The translations under genes were made by a program, and so were the position numbers. A stretch of 64,000 bases of DNA from JAVJST01 sp040219295 (GTDB lineage Bacteria; Pseudomonadota; Alphaproteobacteria; Rhodospirillales; Casp-alpha2), in NCBI GenBank assembly GCA_040219295.1, contig JAVJST010000011.1:806001-870000 (forward strand). The letters are read 5' to 3'. The notes under the pieces were generated by a model. That model made no database searches. It saw only the letters and a list, made by a program, of their open reading frames with translations, and was not told the DNA's origin. Positions within the stretch are counted from its first letter, which is position 1. Each line of letters opens with the position of its first letter. Positions 16,665 through 25,757 of this stretch are shown in pieces.

Positions 16665-17351
16665 ATGCGACGAGTTTTCTTGATCCTCGCGCCGGTGCTT
16701 CTGGGTGCCGGTGATGCTGCTGCCGGAACGGGGATCTATGACTTCTCGATCTATCCGGAGTTCGCGGGCAGCCAAACCTCGACTGTGTCCGCTCCGACCG
16801 GTCAGACGGTTCAGGCCGGCGCCCGGCCGCAGCAGCAGCCCGCGGTGATCGCGCCGGCGCTTGCCGAAAATCACGATCCCCTGATTTCGGAAATCAGGTT
16901 CGGCGTGCTCGCGCACAACGTAGGACCGCTCGCGAGCCGGACCGAGGATGGCATCGACATCAACCCGGAAATCCTATTCAGGTCGCCCGACTTTCTTGAG
17001 GCGATCTGGTCGCCGCGGCCGATGATCGGCGCAACGATCAGCATCGGCGATGACACCAGCATCCTCTACAGCGGTCTGATGTGGCGGTTGGATCTTTTCA
17101 CCGACGTCTTCGCCGATCTGAGTTTCGGCATGGCGGTCCACAACGGTAACGCCGGCGAGGAGCCCGACAGCGAGGGTCGCCGCGCGCTCGGCTGCCGCTG
17201 GCTGTTTCGGGAATCCGTGGAACTGGGGTACAAGATCAACGAGACTTACGCTGTTGCCGCCTATCTGGACCACGTGTCCCACGGCGGGTTGTGCAGCGAT
17301 CGAAATCGGGGCATGGACAACACCGGCGTCCGTGTTCACTACGCCTTCTGA
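16665..17351 (+). CDS. PagL-like lipid A 3-O-deacylase (acyloxyacyl hydrolase family)
   Basis: 228 residues from the ATG at 16665. MRRVFLILAPVLLGAGDAAAG is a signal peptide. A Pro/Gln-rich linker (about 35-70) precedes an outer-membrane beta-barrel of about 155 residues ending in HYAF with the usual terminal Phe. Near the C-terminus, LDHVSHGGLC and GMDNTGV correspond to the PagL catalytic strand; His203 and Ser205 match the catalytic His and Ser, but the Asn usually next to the Ser is His here. The family removes the 3-position acyl chain from lipid A in the outer leaflet. It stands between the polysaccharide locus and another beta-barrel gene. Confidence 0.7.
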   Translation: MRRVFLILAPVLLGAGDAAAGTGIYDFSIYPEFAGSQTSTVSAPTGQTVQAGARPQQQPAVIAPALAENHDPLISEIRFGVLAHNVGPLASRTEDGIDINPEILFRSPDFLEAIWSPRPMIGATISIGDDTSILYSGLMWRLDLFTDVFADLSFGMAVHNGNAGEEPDSEGRRALGCRWLFRESVELGYKINETYAVAAYLDHVSHGGLCSDRNRGMDNTGVRVHYAF

Positions 17352-17387
17352 CCGTGGCGCAAGCTTTGGCGCTTGGGAGCAAATGAC

Positions 17388-18101
17388 ATGATCTGCTTCA
17401 GAATCCGGAAACCGGTCCTCGGCGTGATCTTGCTGGTTGTCCTTACGCTTGCCCCTGGTTTCGCCCGCGCAGACACCAACGAACTTGGTTTCTACCTTGG
17501 CGGCCGCCTATTGCCGGCGATGTCGACGATTGACGGTTACGAGCAAGCCGGCGGAACCGGCGGCACCTTCGAACAGATCGGCGACGATTACGACTCAACG
17601 GCCGGGGTGAGTTTGCTGCTGGGCTACCACTGGAATGAACACGGCCTGCCCGTTCGTACGGAAATTGAGTACGGCTATCGCTTTCGCAACGATTTCAACA
17701 CGCGGGAGAACCCGTTTCCCAATCCGGTCATCGGCTACAAGAACGATCTCGCGACACATTTCCTCATGTTCAACGGCTATGTCGACTTCGCCACCGACAG
17801 TCCGTGGCGTCCATTCATTGGCGCGGGCTTCGGCTGGGCCAGGAACAGCTCCTCGACCACCCGATCGGGCAATGATCCGTCGGTATCGTCGCAGACGATC
17901 GAGACGGACACCGACAACCTGGCCTACAGTTTCTCGGCTGGGACGCGGGTGGCGATTTCCAGCGAATGGATCGGCGAAATCGGCTACCGCTACATCGAGT
18001 TCGGTGAAGTTGATACCGGACAGTTCAGCACCGGCGACAGCGTCACGGCCGACTCCCACGTATCGCACGACATCGTGCTCGGCGTCGCGTATCTGTTCTA
18101 G
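17388..18101 (+). CDS. outer-membrane beta-barrel protein
   Basis: 237 residues from the ATG at 17388, preceded by GGGAG. A signal peptide (residues 1 to about 28, ending AGFARA-like LAPGFARA) is followed by alternating hydrophobic and aromatic strands of the eight-stranded OmpA/Opa-like type: GFYLGGRLLPAM, GVSLLLGYHWN, FIGAGFGWARN, GEIGYRYIEFG and a terminal DIVLGVAYLF. No peptidoglycan-binding domain follows. It may be a surface adhesin or structural porin-like protein. Its stop codon overlaps the stop of the convergent heparinase gene by four bases. The specific function is unknown. Confidence 0.75.
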   Translation: MICFRIRKPVLGVILLVVLTLAPGFARADTNELGFYLGGRLLPAMSTIDGYEQAGGTGGTFEQIGDDYDSTAGVSLLLGYHWNEHGLPVRTEIEYGYRFRNDFNTRENPFPNPVIGYKNDLATHFLMFNGYVDFATDSPWRPFIGAGFGWARNSSSTTRSGNDPSVSSQTIETDTDNLAYSFSAGTRVAISSEWIGEIGYRYIEFGEVDTGQFSTGDSVTADSHVSHDIVLGVAYLF

Positions 18102-19726
18102 CGCTTCTTTGGCCGCTCCAGGATCAGCGACCACTTGACCTCGACACCGAGCGGACTGATCGGTCCCTCGACGACGATCTGCCGCGAGCGCCGCGGATTG
18201 CCGGGATAACCGACATAGACGCTGTCCTGCACGCTGACAGAGCCGCCGGAACAGCGAAACCGCCAGCCCTCCTTGTTCGGTAGCTTCAGGATCGCCTGGT
18301 CACCGCCACCCAGTGCCTCCGCCGACACGTCGGGATGCAGATGGAAACGGATGGTGAAACGTTCCGCCGGCCGTCCGACGCAGTCGCCGGACAGGTTCAG
18401 GTTGTCGCGGCCGCGGAGGTCTTCGCCGGTCGACGCCAGATAAAGATCACGGCTGTGAACCAGGCCGAACATCTTGCGGTACCCGTTGTGCAGCATCTGG
18501 ACGTAGCCGCTGCCGCCCTCGTCGCTTCGACGGCAGTCCACATTCGTAATCGAGTGCTTGAGGCCGCCGCCGGACAACACCTCGATGGCGTTGGTGTCGT
18601 CGACCACGAGGGCCGAATGGGCCGCCGTCGCGCGCAGCGCGTCGTGCCAGGCGCTGCTGCGGTCCGGATCCGCACCACAGTTGACGATAATTCGTTGCCG
18701 CTTTCGGCTGAACTCGAAACTCAGCAATCCCGCATGGGCGTCTTGATCGGCGCCCGAGACGACACCGGCGCCGGAATCGGCGATCAATACCGCAGTCGGT
18801 GTCTCGAATCGCTGGAATCCTGTCTGCGGCGCGTTCAGCAGCGCCGGCCCCCTGATGTGGGATGCCTTGAGGATGGCATCCAGACTGCCGGCCAGACCCT
18901 CGTTCACGCCGTTGAACAATGCCGCGTCGCCGTCGCCGTGACGCAGCATCCTAAGGACCGGCACCATCTGCGAGATTGCGTTTTCCAGCCAGCCCGGGAT
19001 CTCAAGCTGCGCCAGCGCCAGCGTATCGCGCGTCCGCACAAGCGTCGCCAGAACGTCGTGCTGAACTTGGGCGCTGCGCTGAAAGTGGCCGCCGTCCGGC
19101 AGGATCTGACGGTTGATTGCGGCCTTCAGCGCCGTCATGCCGGTGTCGATCATGGCCTCGAGTCCGACCAGGCAAATTCCGCCCAGGATAAGGCCCTCGG
19201 CGGCGTCGAAAGCACCGGCCTGTTTCGGGACTTCGTCGATCTGGCGCGCCAGATGGCGGACCTGCTGGGCCAGTTGTTCGCGAACCGAAAGGCCGAATCC
19301 CGGCTGGTTTACATCGTCAACGAAGTGGAAAGCGCCCAGCCAGTTGACGATCCGGGCGCCGGTTACCGCCGGCTGCCAACCGGTCTCGTGCCATCGGCTG
19401 AAGGCATTCCCCCAGCGGATGACAAGCTCTCGGCCCTTGGCGGCGGCTTCGTTCGTGCCCAACGCCTTGAGATCGCGAAGGAAATCGAAGCGATGCAGTT
19501 GCGCCTCAGCCGGTGTGTCGATCGAGCGGTTCAACCACGGCAGGTCGCCCAAGTGGCGATAATGGCCGAAAACTCGAAAATCGCTGTCCAAAATCCGGCG
19601 GCCGATGTCGGCGTCGCCCGGTAACGGGTCTGGTGGCGCGCCGCGCAGGCGATCGGGGACGCTTCCTTGCAGCATCCAGTCGTAGACCCGGCTCTTGCGA
19701 TAGACGTTCTGGATCAGGCTAGCCAT
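18098..19726 (-). CDS. heparinase II/III family protein
   Basis: 542 residues. The N-terminal alpha/alpha toroid (about 1-290) has FGHYRHLGDLPWLNR and WQPAVTGARIVNWLGAF; the C-terminal beta-sandwich (about 300-542) contains LLSFEFSRKRQRIIVNCGAD and ALVVDDTNAIEV. The family comprises polysaccharide lyases acting on uronic-acid-containing glycans, but in alphaproteobacteria this particular copy is found next to rsmB and its substrate is not established. It lies 185 bp downstream of rsmB on the same strand. No signal peptide is evident, which argues against a secreted scavenging enzyme. Confidence 0.8.
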   Translation of the reverse strand: MASLIQNVYRKSRVYDWMLQGSVPDRLRGAPPDPLPGDADIGRRILDSDFRVFGHYRHLGDLPWLNRSIDTPAEAQLHRFDFLRDLKALGTNEAAAKGRELVIRWGNAFSRWHETGWQPAVTGARIVNWLGAFHFVDDVNQPGFGLSVREQLAQQVRHLARQIDEVPKQAGAFDAAEGLILGGICLVGLEAMIDTGMTALKAAINRQILPDGGHFQRSAQVQHDVLATLVRTRDTLALAQLEIPGWLENAISQMVPVLRMLRHGDGDAALFNGVNEGLAGSLDAILKASHIRGPALLNAPQTGFQRFETPTAVLIADSGAGVVSGADQDAHAGLLSFEFSRKRQRIIVNCGADPDRSSAWHDALRATAAHSALVVDDTNAIEVLSGGGLKHSITNVDCRRSDEGGSGYVQMLHNGYRKMFGLVHSRDLYLASTGEDLRGRDNLNLSGDCVGRPAERFTIRFHLHPDVSAEALGGGDQAILKLPNKEGWRFRCSGGSVSVQDSVYVGYPGNPRRSRQIVVEGPISPLGVEVKWSLILERPKKR

Positions 19727-19911
19727 GGTTCACGCGCACCTAGCAGACCACCGGCATGTTGCAACATGCTGCCGGGCGGCCCGCGAAATAGATTTCTGCA
19801 CCGGCGGGTTCCCTGTCTTTCACGACCCTGGCGCTCGCTCGGTAGTCCCCTCCATATATGCCCGGGCGCGGTTAATCGTAAGTTTAGGCGCCGCAAATCA
19901 TCGGTAAAAAA

Positions 19912-21249
19912 TTATCCTGTCTTGCGAAGCCGGGCGGTGAAGAAGCCGTCCATGCCACCGTAGTCGGCAAGCATGGCTGGCGTCGTTCTGAGATCACCAT
20001 CACGCGTAATCGCGCCGGCGGGGCGGAGATCAGCGGGAAGCTCGTCCGGTTGCACCGGTTGCCGTTGCACGGGAAGTCCGCTTGCGATCGCAGCCTCTAT
20101 CCGCCGCTCTCCTTCATCGGCTTGTAGGGAACACGTGCAGTAGACGATGATGCCGCCTGGTTTCAGGATATCGATCGCGTGATGCAGTAACCGGTCCTGC
20201 AGAGCGGTCAGCTTGGCAACATCGTTCTCGGTGCGAATCCAGGGGATGTCAGGGTGTCGCCGAATTGTGCCGGTTGCGGAACAAGGGGCGTCGAGCAGAA
20301 TGGCGTCAATTTCGCCACCCGGTTCCCACGTGGTCGCATCGGAGCATTCGACGGTGGCGTTGAGACCGGTCCTTCTTAGGTTCTCCCTCAATCGTTGCAG
20401 TCGATTGCGGGATCGATCCACGGCCGTAACGATTGCTCTGCGGCTGGCAAGTTGCAGTGTTTTTCCGCCCGGTGCGGCACACAGGTCGGCGACGTGCAGG
20501 CCGGCAACATCTCCGAGTAACCGGACGGGCAGCGTCGCGGCGGCGTCCTGGACCCACCACACGCCGGTCGCATAGCCGGGTAAATCCTCAATACGGCCCT
20601 CCGCCGACAGTCGGACTACATCATCGAACAGGACGGCGCCGCCGACAGATTCGGCGTACTCTACAGCCCGCTCGGAATCGGCCATGACGAGGTCAAGCGG
20701 CGGCTCGCGCAGGTGGGCGTCGGCGATGTCGCGGCATGCGGTCTCGCCGAAGGTCGACAGCCATGATCGCCACAGCCACTTCGGCGCGTTTATAGTCGGA
20801 TCTGTCCTTCGGTCGGACGACATGTCGTCGAGACCGTCAATGGCGCGGCGCATGATAGCGTTCACCAGCTTGGTGAAGCCGGCAAGTCGCGCCTTGCGGC
20901 AGAGGTCCACGGTGGTGTCGGCCGCGGCATAAGACGGCACGTCGGTGAACAGGAGCTGCGTGAAGCCGATGCGGATGACGGTCTCGACGGCCCTTCCACG
21001 ACCAGTCGGGGTCCGTTTGAGGAACCGTCTGGTCATGTGATCGATCTCGCCCAGGTGTCGCAGACAGGCAAAGACGAGCAGTCGGCAGAAGGCCCGGTCC
21101 CGGACCGGGGCGGTCGCCGGAATGCGGGAAGTTTCGGCTTGTTCCAGAGTCTGCTGACGCCGCAGCACATCCTCGATTATTTGGAACGCGGCCAATCGGG
21201 GATCGAACTCGCCGATGGCTGCGTCATCCGGCAACAGTGGGTTGGTCAT
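19912..21249 (-). CDS. rsmB: 16S rRNA (cytosine(967)-C5)-methyltransferase
   Basis: 445 residues. The N-terminal NusB-like RNA-binding domain (about 1-150) and C-terminal methyltransferase domain form the RsmB/Sun architecture. AAPGGKTLQLAS binds SAM, DAPCSATGTIRRHPDI contains the release cysteine, and YCTCSLQADEGE the nucleophilic cysteine. It methylates C967 in helix 31 of 16S rRNA. The gene is divergent from the DUF1674 gene with about 100 bp between their starts. The gene pair rsmB-heparinase is common in Rhodospirillales and Rhizobiales. Confidence 0.9.
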   Translation of the reverse strand: MTNPLLPDDAAIGEFDPRLAAFQIIEDVLRRQQTLEQAETSRIPATAPVRDRAFCRLLVFACLRHLGEIDHMTRRFLKRTPTGRGRAVETVIRIGFTQLLFTDVPSYAAADTTVDLCRKARLAGFTKLVNAIMRRAIDGLDDMSSDRRTDPTINAPKWLWRSWLSTFGETACRDIADAHLREPPLDLVMADSERAVEYAESVGGAVLFDDVVRLSAEGRIEDLPGYATGVWWVQDAAATLPVRLLGDVAGLHVADLCAAPGGKTLQLASRRAIVTAVDRSRNRLQRLRENLRRTGLNATVECSDATTWEPGGEIDAILLDAPCSATGTIRRHPDIPWIRTENDVAKLTALQDRLLHHAIDILKPGGIIVYCTCSLQADEGERRIEAAIASGLPVQRQPVQPDELPADLRPAGAITRDGDLRTTPAMLADYGGMDGFFTARLRKTG

Positions 21250-21349
21250 GACGACCTCATGCCCGAGCCGGCATAGAAAGACAAGCGACGTTGACGCTGC
21301 GGCGATTGAACGGGGTTGCTTCCCGCGCCGATCCGACTAGGTTCGTGGC

Positions 21350-21529
21350 ATGTCCGACGGTAACAAGAAGCCAGTCAAAGCAGGATCCGGGCCGGCGGCC
21401 ACCCCGGTGCCGGACAGTCAGGACGATGCTGCGACGAAGGCGTCCAAGGGGCCGGCCGGCGAACCGGAGCGACCTGATCCGACGCGGTACGGCGACTGGG
21501 AGAAGAACGGGCGCTGCATCGATTTCTGA
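21350..21529 (+). CDS. DUF1674 protein (SdhAF4-like succinate dehydrogenase assembly factor)
   Basis: A 59-residue protein from the ATG at 21350. The disordered Ala/Pro/Lys-rich N-terminus is followed by DPTRYGDWEKNGRCIDF, the conserved DUF1674 signature that ends the protein. The mitochondrial homologue SDHAF4 binds flavinylated SdhA and protects it during complex II assembly, so a similar role is likely. It is divergent from rsmB, an arrangement seen repeatedly in alphaproteobacteria. Confidence 0.85.
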   Translation: MSDGNKKPVKAGSGPAATPVPDSQDDAATKASKGPAGEPERPDPTRYGDWEKNGRCIDF

Positions 21530-21650
21530 TGTCGTCAACGACCGGTAAAACACGTTGCATCACCGGGTTCCGTGGGCGAGACTCACGCGGAACGCTGGCG
21601 ATCTTCCCTCGACCGCACCGCGGCGGGATGGCTGGCTGCAAGGTGTCAGA

Positions 21651-23210
21651 ATGGCGCTCTTCAAGAATTTTATCGGATGGCTGACCAGCCCGGAGGGTGA
21701 TGACGGCGTGGTTCGCCATCAGCATCCCGGGTTTACCATGGGCGGCGTCAACCAGGAACGCCCCGACCTGGCCATTCTGGTGTCGGCAATCGACGGACCC
21801 AACGCCAACGAGCTGCAGAACCGGATCGCCGACGCCTTCCTGAAATGCGAAGGTGTCTCCGTTTCGAAGATCAACAAAGTACTCAAGCCCGCTTCAGGTC
21901 GTGAGGGGATCGACGGCCTGATGAGTGCTGCCGAGCAGGGACGAGAGCTCCTTGCCAAGGAGGGCGCCGAGGTCATCGTCTGGGGTCTTGTCGAAGGAAC
22001 GGGACGGACCGTATCTCTGCGGTTTCTGCCGGCAAATCCGCCGCCAGACGGCCGACCGGGGTCTATCGGACTGGGGGATAGTCTCGACATCCCGGCACGC
22101 TTGCCGGCGGAGTACGAGGACATCGTCGTCGGTGTCGGGCTGGCGGCGCCGGGCGCGATCCGGACGGCAATTCGAGACCGCATGAAACGCTTGCTGGCCG
22201 ATTATGCCGACAGGGCGGACAGGTTCGTTAGCACGCTGCCGAACGGTCTGGAGGGCGACTCGCGGGCTTCAGTATTGGCGGCGGCGGCGAACGTTATCGC
22301 CTCCGACGGGCGAGTCAACGAGCGGACCGAACGTTATCGTCGGGCGATCGACCTGTATCGATTGGCCCATGAATCGCTAGGGAGGGATACACCGGGCACG
22401 AAGATTGCCCTGATCCAGAGCCATTTGGCGACAACTCTGATGGCGTTGTCGAGCTCTGCCGACAACCAGGGCGCCATTGCCGAAGCCGTCGATGCGTACA
22501 GACTGGCCGCGGACAGCCTGCAGCGCGGACGACACTCTCAGGACTGGGCGTTGGCCCACATGCGGTTGGGCCTGACGATCTACCGACAGGCGCTGGTCAC
22601 GGGGCGCGCAAAACTGATGCGCGAAGCGGTTGAGGCGCTGGATAAATCGTTACAGGTCTTCACCAAGGTCTCGAGTCCTGGCAAGTGGGCCGAAATCATG
22701 AATCATATCGGTGTCGTGATGACCGCGCTGGGCGAGGAGCTGACCAACGACACAACGCTGGAGCGGGCAATCCTGGTTTTCAAGGATTCTCTCTCCGTGC
22801 GGGAGCGCGACGTGGTCCCGACCCTGTGGGCACAGACCACCAACAACCTCGGCGCGGCAGCCTTTGCGCTCGGCAAGCGTCGCGCCAACGTGGGATTGCT
22901 GGATCAGGCGACGATTGCATTTCGCGGTGCGATCGAAGTCTACCGTGAGTTGGGTGAAACGAGGCGTGTCAGTGTGATCGAGAGCAACCTTGACCGCGTA
23001 CAAGATGTTAGGGCGCAAATTCTGGCCCGGGGCGCTCAAACCCCTCAGGGTGCAGGCGGTGGGGCGTCGGCAGCGCCTTCGAACAAGACAACGCAGGCGC
23101 AGACGAAAAAGGCCGGCAAAATCGAGCCTGTGGCAAAGACTAGAAATAAAAGGGACGCGAGTGGCGTACCCGTCTCGATGGGCTCGCGGCGCCGGCCGAC
23201 GCCGCATTAA
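21651..23210 (+). CDS. TPR-like protein of unknown function
   Basis: 519 residues from the ATG at 21651, preceded by AAGGTG. Residues about 35-190 form an alpha/beta unit (LAILVSAIDGPNANELQ, GAEVIVWGLVEGTGRTVSLRFL) resembling the N-terminal domain of some membrane-linked TPR proteins. Residues about 225-440 contain TPR-like helical repeats (IALIQSHLATTLMAL, WALAHMRLGLTIYRQAL, WAEIMNHIGVVMTALGEEL, WAQTTNNLGAAAFALG). The last 70 residues are a basic Lys/Thr/Ala-rich tail. No signal peptide or membrane helix is visible. It is convergent with acs. I do not recognise a named family. Confidence 0.6.
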   Translation: MALFKNFIGWLTSPEGDDGVVRHQHPGFTMGGVNQERPDLAILVSAIDGPNANELQNRIADAFLKCEGVSVSKINKVLKPASGREGIDGLMSAAEQGRELLAKEGAEVIVWGLVEGTGRTVSLRFLPANPPPDGRPGSIGLGDSLDIPARLPAEYEDIVVGVGLAAPGAIRTAIRDRMKRLLADYADRADRFVSTLPNGLEGDSRASVLAAAANVIASDGRVNERTERYRRAIDLYRLAHESLGRDTPGTKIALIQSHLATTLMALSSSADNQGAIAEAVDAYRLAADSLQRGRHSQDWALAHMRLGLTIYRQALVTGRAKLMREAVEALDKSLQVFTKVSSPGKWAEIMNHIGVVMTALGEELTNDTTLERAILVFKDSLSVRERDVVPTLWAQTTNNLGAAAFALGKRRANVGLLDQATIAFRGAIEVYRELGETRRVSVIESNLDRVQDVRAQILARGAQTPQGAGGGASAAPSNKTTQAQTKKAGKIEPVAKTRNKRDASGVPVSMGSRRRPTPH

Positions 23211-23320
23211 CATGCAGCTCTTGACGATGACGGTCGGGCTACCGCTCGCCGACTTCTCAGCGCGGTCCTTCTCCGGAGTCAGTACAATTCTTGGCCGTCA
23301 ATCTGTCCCGCGGTTGGCGG

Positions 23321-25264
23321 TTACTTGCGGTTCTGCCTGTTGCCGATGAGGTCGTCGACGACCGCCGGGTCGGCAAGCGTCGAGGTGTCGCCCAAGTTGC
23401 CGTACTCATCCTCGGCGATCTTGCGCAAAATCCGGCGCATGATCTTGCCGGACCGTGTTTTCGGCAGTCCCGGTGCCCATTGCAGCCAGTCGGGGCTGGC
23501 AATCGGGCCGATCTCCTTGCGGACCCACTGAACGAGCTCCTTTTTCAACTCGTCGCTCGGTTCTTCGCCCGCGTTCAGGGTGACATAGGCGTAGATGCCC
23601 TGTCCCTTGATATCGTGCGGTGCGCCGACGACCGCGGCTTCGGCGACCTTCCCGTGCGCCACCAAGGCACTTTCAACTTCAGCCGTGCCCATGCGGTGGC
23701 CCGACACGTTGATAACGTCATCGACGCGGCCGGTGATCCAGTAGTAACCGTCCTCGTCGCGGCGGCAGCCGTCGCCGGTGAAGTACTTGCCCCTGTAGGT
23801 CGAGAAATAGGTTTGCTCGAAACGTTCGTGGTCGCCGTAGACCGTCCGCATCTGTCCTGGCCACGAGGCCTTGAGGCACAGATTGCCTTCGGTCGCGCCG
23901 TCGAGAACCTTGCCGTCGGCGTCGACGATCTCCGGCTGAATGCCGAAGAACGGACGGGTCGCGGAGCCGGGCTTGAGCATGGTCGCGCCGGGTAGCGGCG
24001 TGATCAATATGCCGCCGGTCTCGGTCTGCCACCACGTATCGACGATCGGGCAGCGACCGTCGCCGATGACGTTGTAGTACCACAGCCAGGCTTCCGGATT
24101 GATCGGCTCGCCGACCGACCCGAGGATACGCAGCGACTTGCGGCTGGTTTTCTTGACCGGCTCGTCGCCGTCGCGCATCAGTGCGCGGATCGCCGTTGGC
24201 GCGGTGTAGAAGATCGACACGTTGTGTTTGTCGCAGACCTGCCAGAAGCGCGAAGTGTCGGGATAGTTCGGTACGCCTTCGAACATCAGGGTCACAGCGC
24301 CATTGGCCAGTGGTCCGTAGACGATATAGCTGTGTCCCGTGACCCAGCCAACGTCGGCGGTGCACCAATAGATCTCGCCGTCGTGGTAGTCGAACACGTA
24401 CTCGTGCGTCATCGAGGCGTAGACAAGATAGCCGCCGGACGTGTGCATCACGCCCTTCGGTTTGCCGGTCGAGCCCGAAGTATAGAGAATGAACAGCGGG
24501 TCCTCGGCGCTCATCTCTTCGGGTTCGCATTCGGCGGGCACATCGGCGGACGCCTCGTGATACCAGATGTCGCGGCCTTCGACCCAGTTGATGCTGCCGC
24601 CGGTTCGTTTGACCACGACGACGGTGGTGACGTGGCTGACGATCTCGCAGGCCGCGTCGGTGTTGGCCTTCAGCGGAATCTTGCGACCACCGCGAATACC
24701 CTCGTCGGCGGTGATGATCACGTCCGACTTGCAGTCGTCGAGGCGCCCCGCCAGCGCATCCGGCGAAAAGCCGCCGAACACGACAGAGTGAATGGCGCCG
24801 ATCCGGGCGCAGGCCAGCATGGCGTAGGCGGCCTCGAGGATCATCGGCATGTAGATCGTGACTCGGTCACCCTTCTTGACGCCGCGGGACTTGAGGACGT
24901 TGGCGAACTTGCAAACCTCGGTATGCAGTTCCCGATAGGTGACCGATTTCGAATCGTTGGGGTCGTCGCCTTCCCAGATGATGGCGATTTGATCGCCCCG
25001 CGTGGCGAGATGGCGGTCAATGCAGTTAGCCGAGACGTTGAGCGTGCCGTCCTCGAACCATTTGATCGAAACGCCGGGCGTGTTGTAGTTGACGTTCCGC
25101 ACCTTGCTGAAAGGTTTGATCCAGTCAATGCGCTTGCCGTGTTCGGCCCAGAAGCCGTCGGGGTCATCGACCGACTTCTTGTACATTTCAAGGTACTTGT
25201 CGTTGTCGAGCAACGCATAGTCGGCGACGTCCGCCGGCACAGGAAACGTCGAATGGTCTGTCAT
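23321..25264 (-). CDS. acs: acetate-CoA ligase (acetyl-CoA synthetase)
   Basis: 647 residues, the usual Acs length, from the ATG at 25264 (MTDHSTFPVPADVADYALLD). It carries the ANL signature YTSGSTGKPKG, the adenylate-binding DTWWQTETGG and the C-terminal TRSGKIMRRILRKIA, whose Lys is the catalytic and acetylation-controlled residue. It converts acetate, ATP and CoA to acetyl-CoA in the cytoplasm. A promoter is visible at 25349-25376, separating it from the Rieske gene upstream. Propionyl-CoA synthetase is less likely given the WWQTETGG and the overall fit to Acs. Confidence 0.93.
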   Translation of the reverse strand: MTDHSTFPVPADVADYALLDNDKYLEMYKKSVDDPDGFWAEHGKRIDWIKPFSKVRNVNYNTPGVSIKWFEDGTLNVSANCIDRHLATRGDQIAIIWEGDDPNDSKSVTYRELHTEVCKFANVLKSRGVKKGDRVTIYMPMILEAAYAMLACARIGAIHSVVFGGFSPDALAGRLDDCKSDVIITADEGIRGGRKIPLKANTDAACEIVSHVTTVVVVKRTGGSINWVEGRDIWYHEASADVPAECEPEEMSAEDPLFILYTSGSTGKPKGVMHTSGGYLVYASMTHEYVFDYHDGEIYWCTADVGWVTGHSYIVYGPLANGAVTLMFEGVPNYPDTSRFWQVCDKHNVSIFYTAPTAIRALMRDGDEPVKKTSRKSLRILGSVGEPINPEAWLWYYNVIGDGRCPIVDTWWQTETGGILITPLPGATMLKPGSATRPFFGIQPEIVDADGKVLDGATEGNLCLKASWPGQMRTVYGDHERFEQTYFSTYRGKYFTGDGCRRDEDGYYWITGRVDDVINVSGHRMGTAEVESALVAHGKVAEAAVVGAPHDIKGQGIYAYVTLNAGEEPSDELKKELVQWVRKEIGPIASPDWLQWAPGLPKTRSGKIMRRILRKIAEDEYGNLGDTSTLADPAVVDDLIGNRQNRK

Positions 25265-25348
25265 GCTGGTGTCCTCTCCCGAGTGCGCGTCCCGCTTCTG
25301 ACCTCCGGTCTGCCGAGGTGGCGGGATCACCGATTTACCTCTTCGCCG

Positions 25349-25376
25349 ATTATCGCAGATGGACTGTCAATCTCAA
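25349..25376 (-). promoter_or_regulatory. sigma-70-type promoter of acs
   Basis: On the minus strand, TTGAGA (25376-25371) and GATAAT (25354-25349) match consensus at five of six positions each, with 16 bp between them. The start would be near 25343, giving an untranslated leader of about 79 nt before acs. Confidence 0.5.
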
Positions 25377-25406
25377 GAGGTCCCCGTCCGTCGGGACATT
25401 TCGGCC

Positions 25407-25757
25407 TCAATCCAGCAGGGCATATACCACGCCGTCTTCGATTGCCGCTTTGATCGAGGTCAATTCGTCGCCGGCGCACGGACCGGATATGCAGTGCCCG
25501 TCCTCGATCCGGAATAGTGCGCCGTGGGTCGAGCAAAGGATGTACTCGCGCTCCAGATCAAGAAACTGTCCGGGCGTGAAGTCGAGCGGCGTGCCGATGT
25601 GGGGGCATGCATTCTCGTATAGATGGATACCGCCGATCCGGCGGATGGCCATGATGCCGAGGGTCGATCCGTCGCCGCGGTCGACGGCAAAACCCGCTGA
25701 TCCGCCGTCGGTGATGTCTTCCAGCGCGCAGAGCGCGAGCCGGCGTGCGGTCGTCAC
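25407..25757 (-). CDS. small Rieske [2Fe-2S] ferredoxin-like protein
   Basis: 116 residues forming one Rieske domain. CPHIGT and CSTHG supply the Cys-His and Cys-His ligands of the cluster, spaced 20 residues apart. No oxygenase catalytic domain is attached, so it is a NirD- or ferredoxin-like electron carrier. Its start overlaps the end of the EVE-domain gene by four bases, so it is translationally coupled to the tsaD-gpsA-yciI-EVE run. The redox partner is unknown. Confidence 0.85.
   Translation of the reverse strand: MTTARRLALCALEDITDGGSAGFAVDRGDGSTLGIMAIRRIGGIHLYENACPHIGTPLDFTPGQFLDLEREYILCSTHGALFRIEDGHCISGPCAGDELTSIKAAIEDGVVYALLD

Noticed and set aside
18335..19624. A 429-codon plus-strand frame
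   Set aside because: It is entirely antisense to the heparinase II/III gene and has no recognisable domain or ribosome site.
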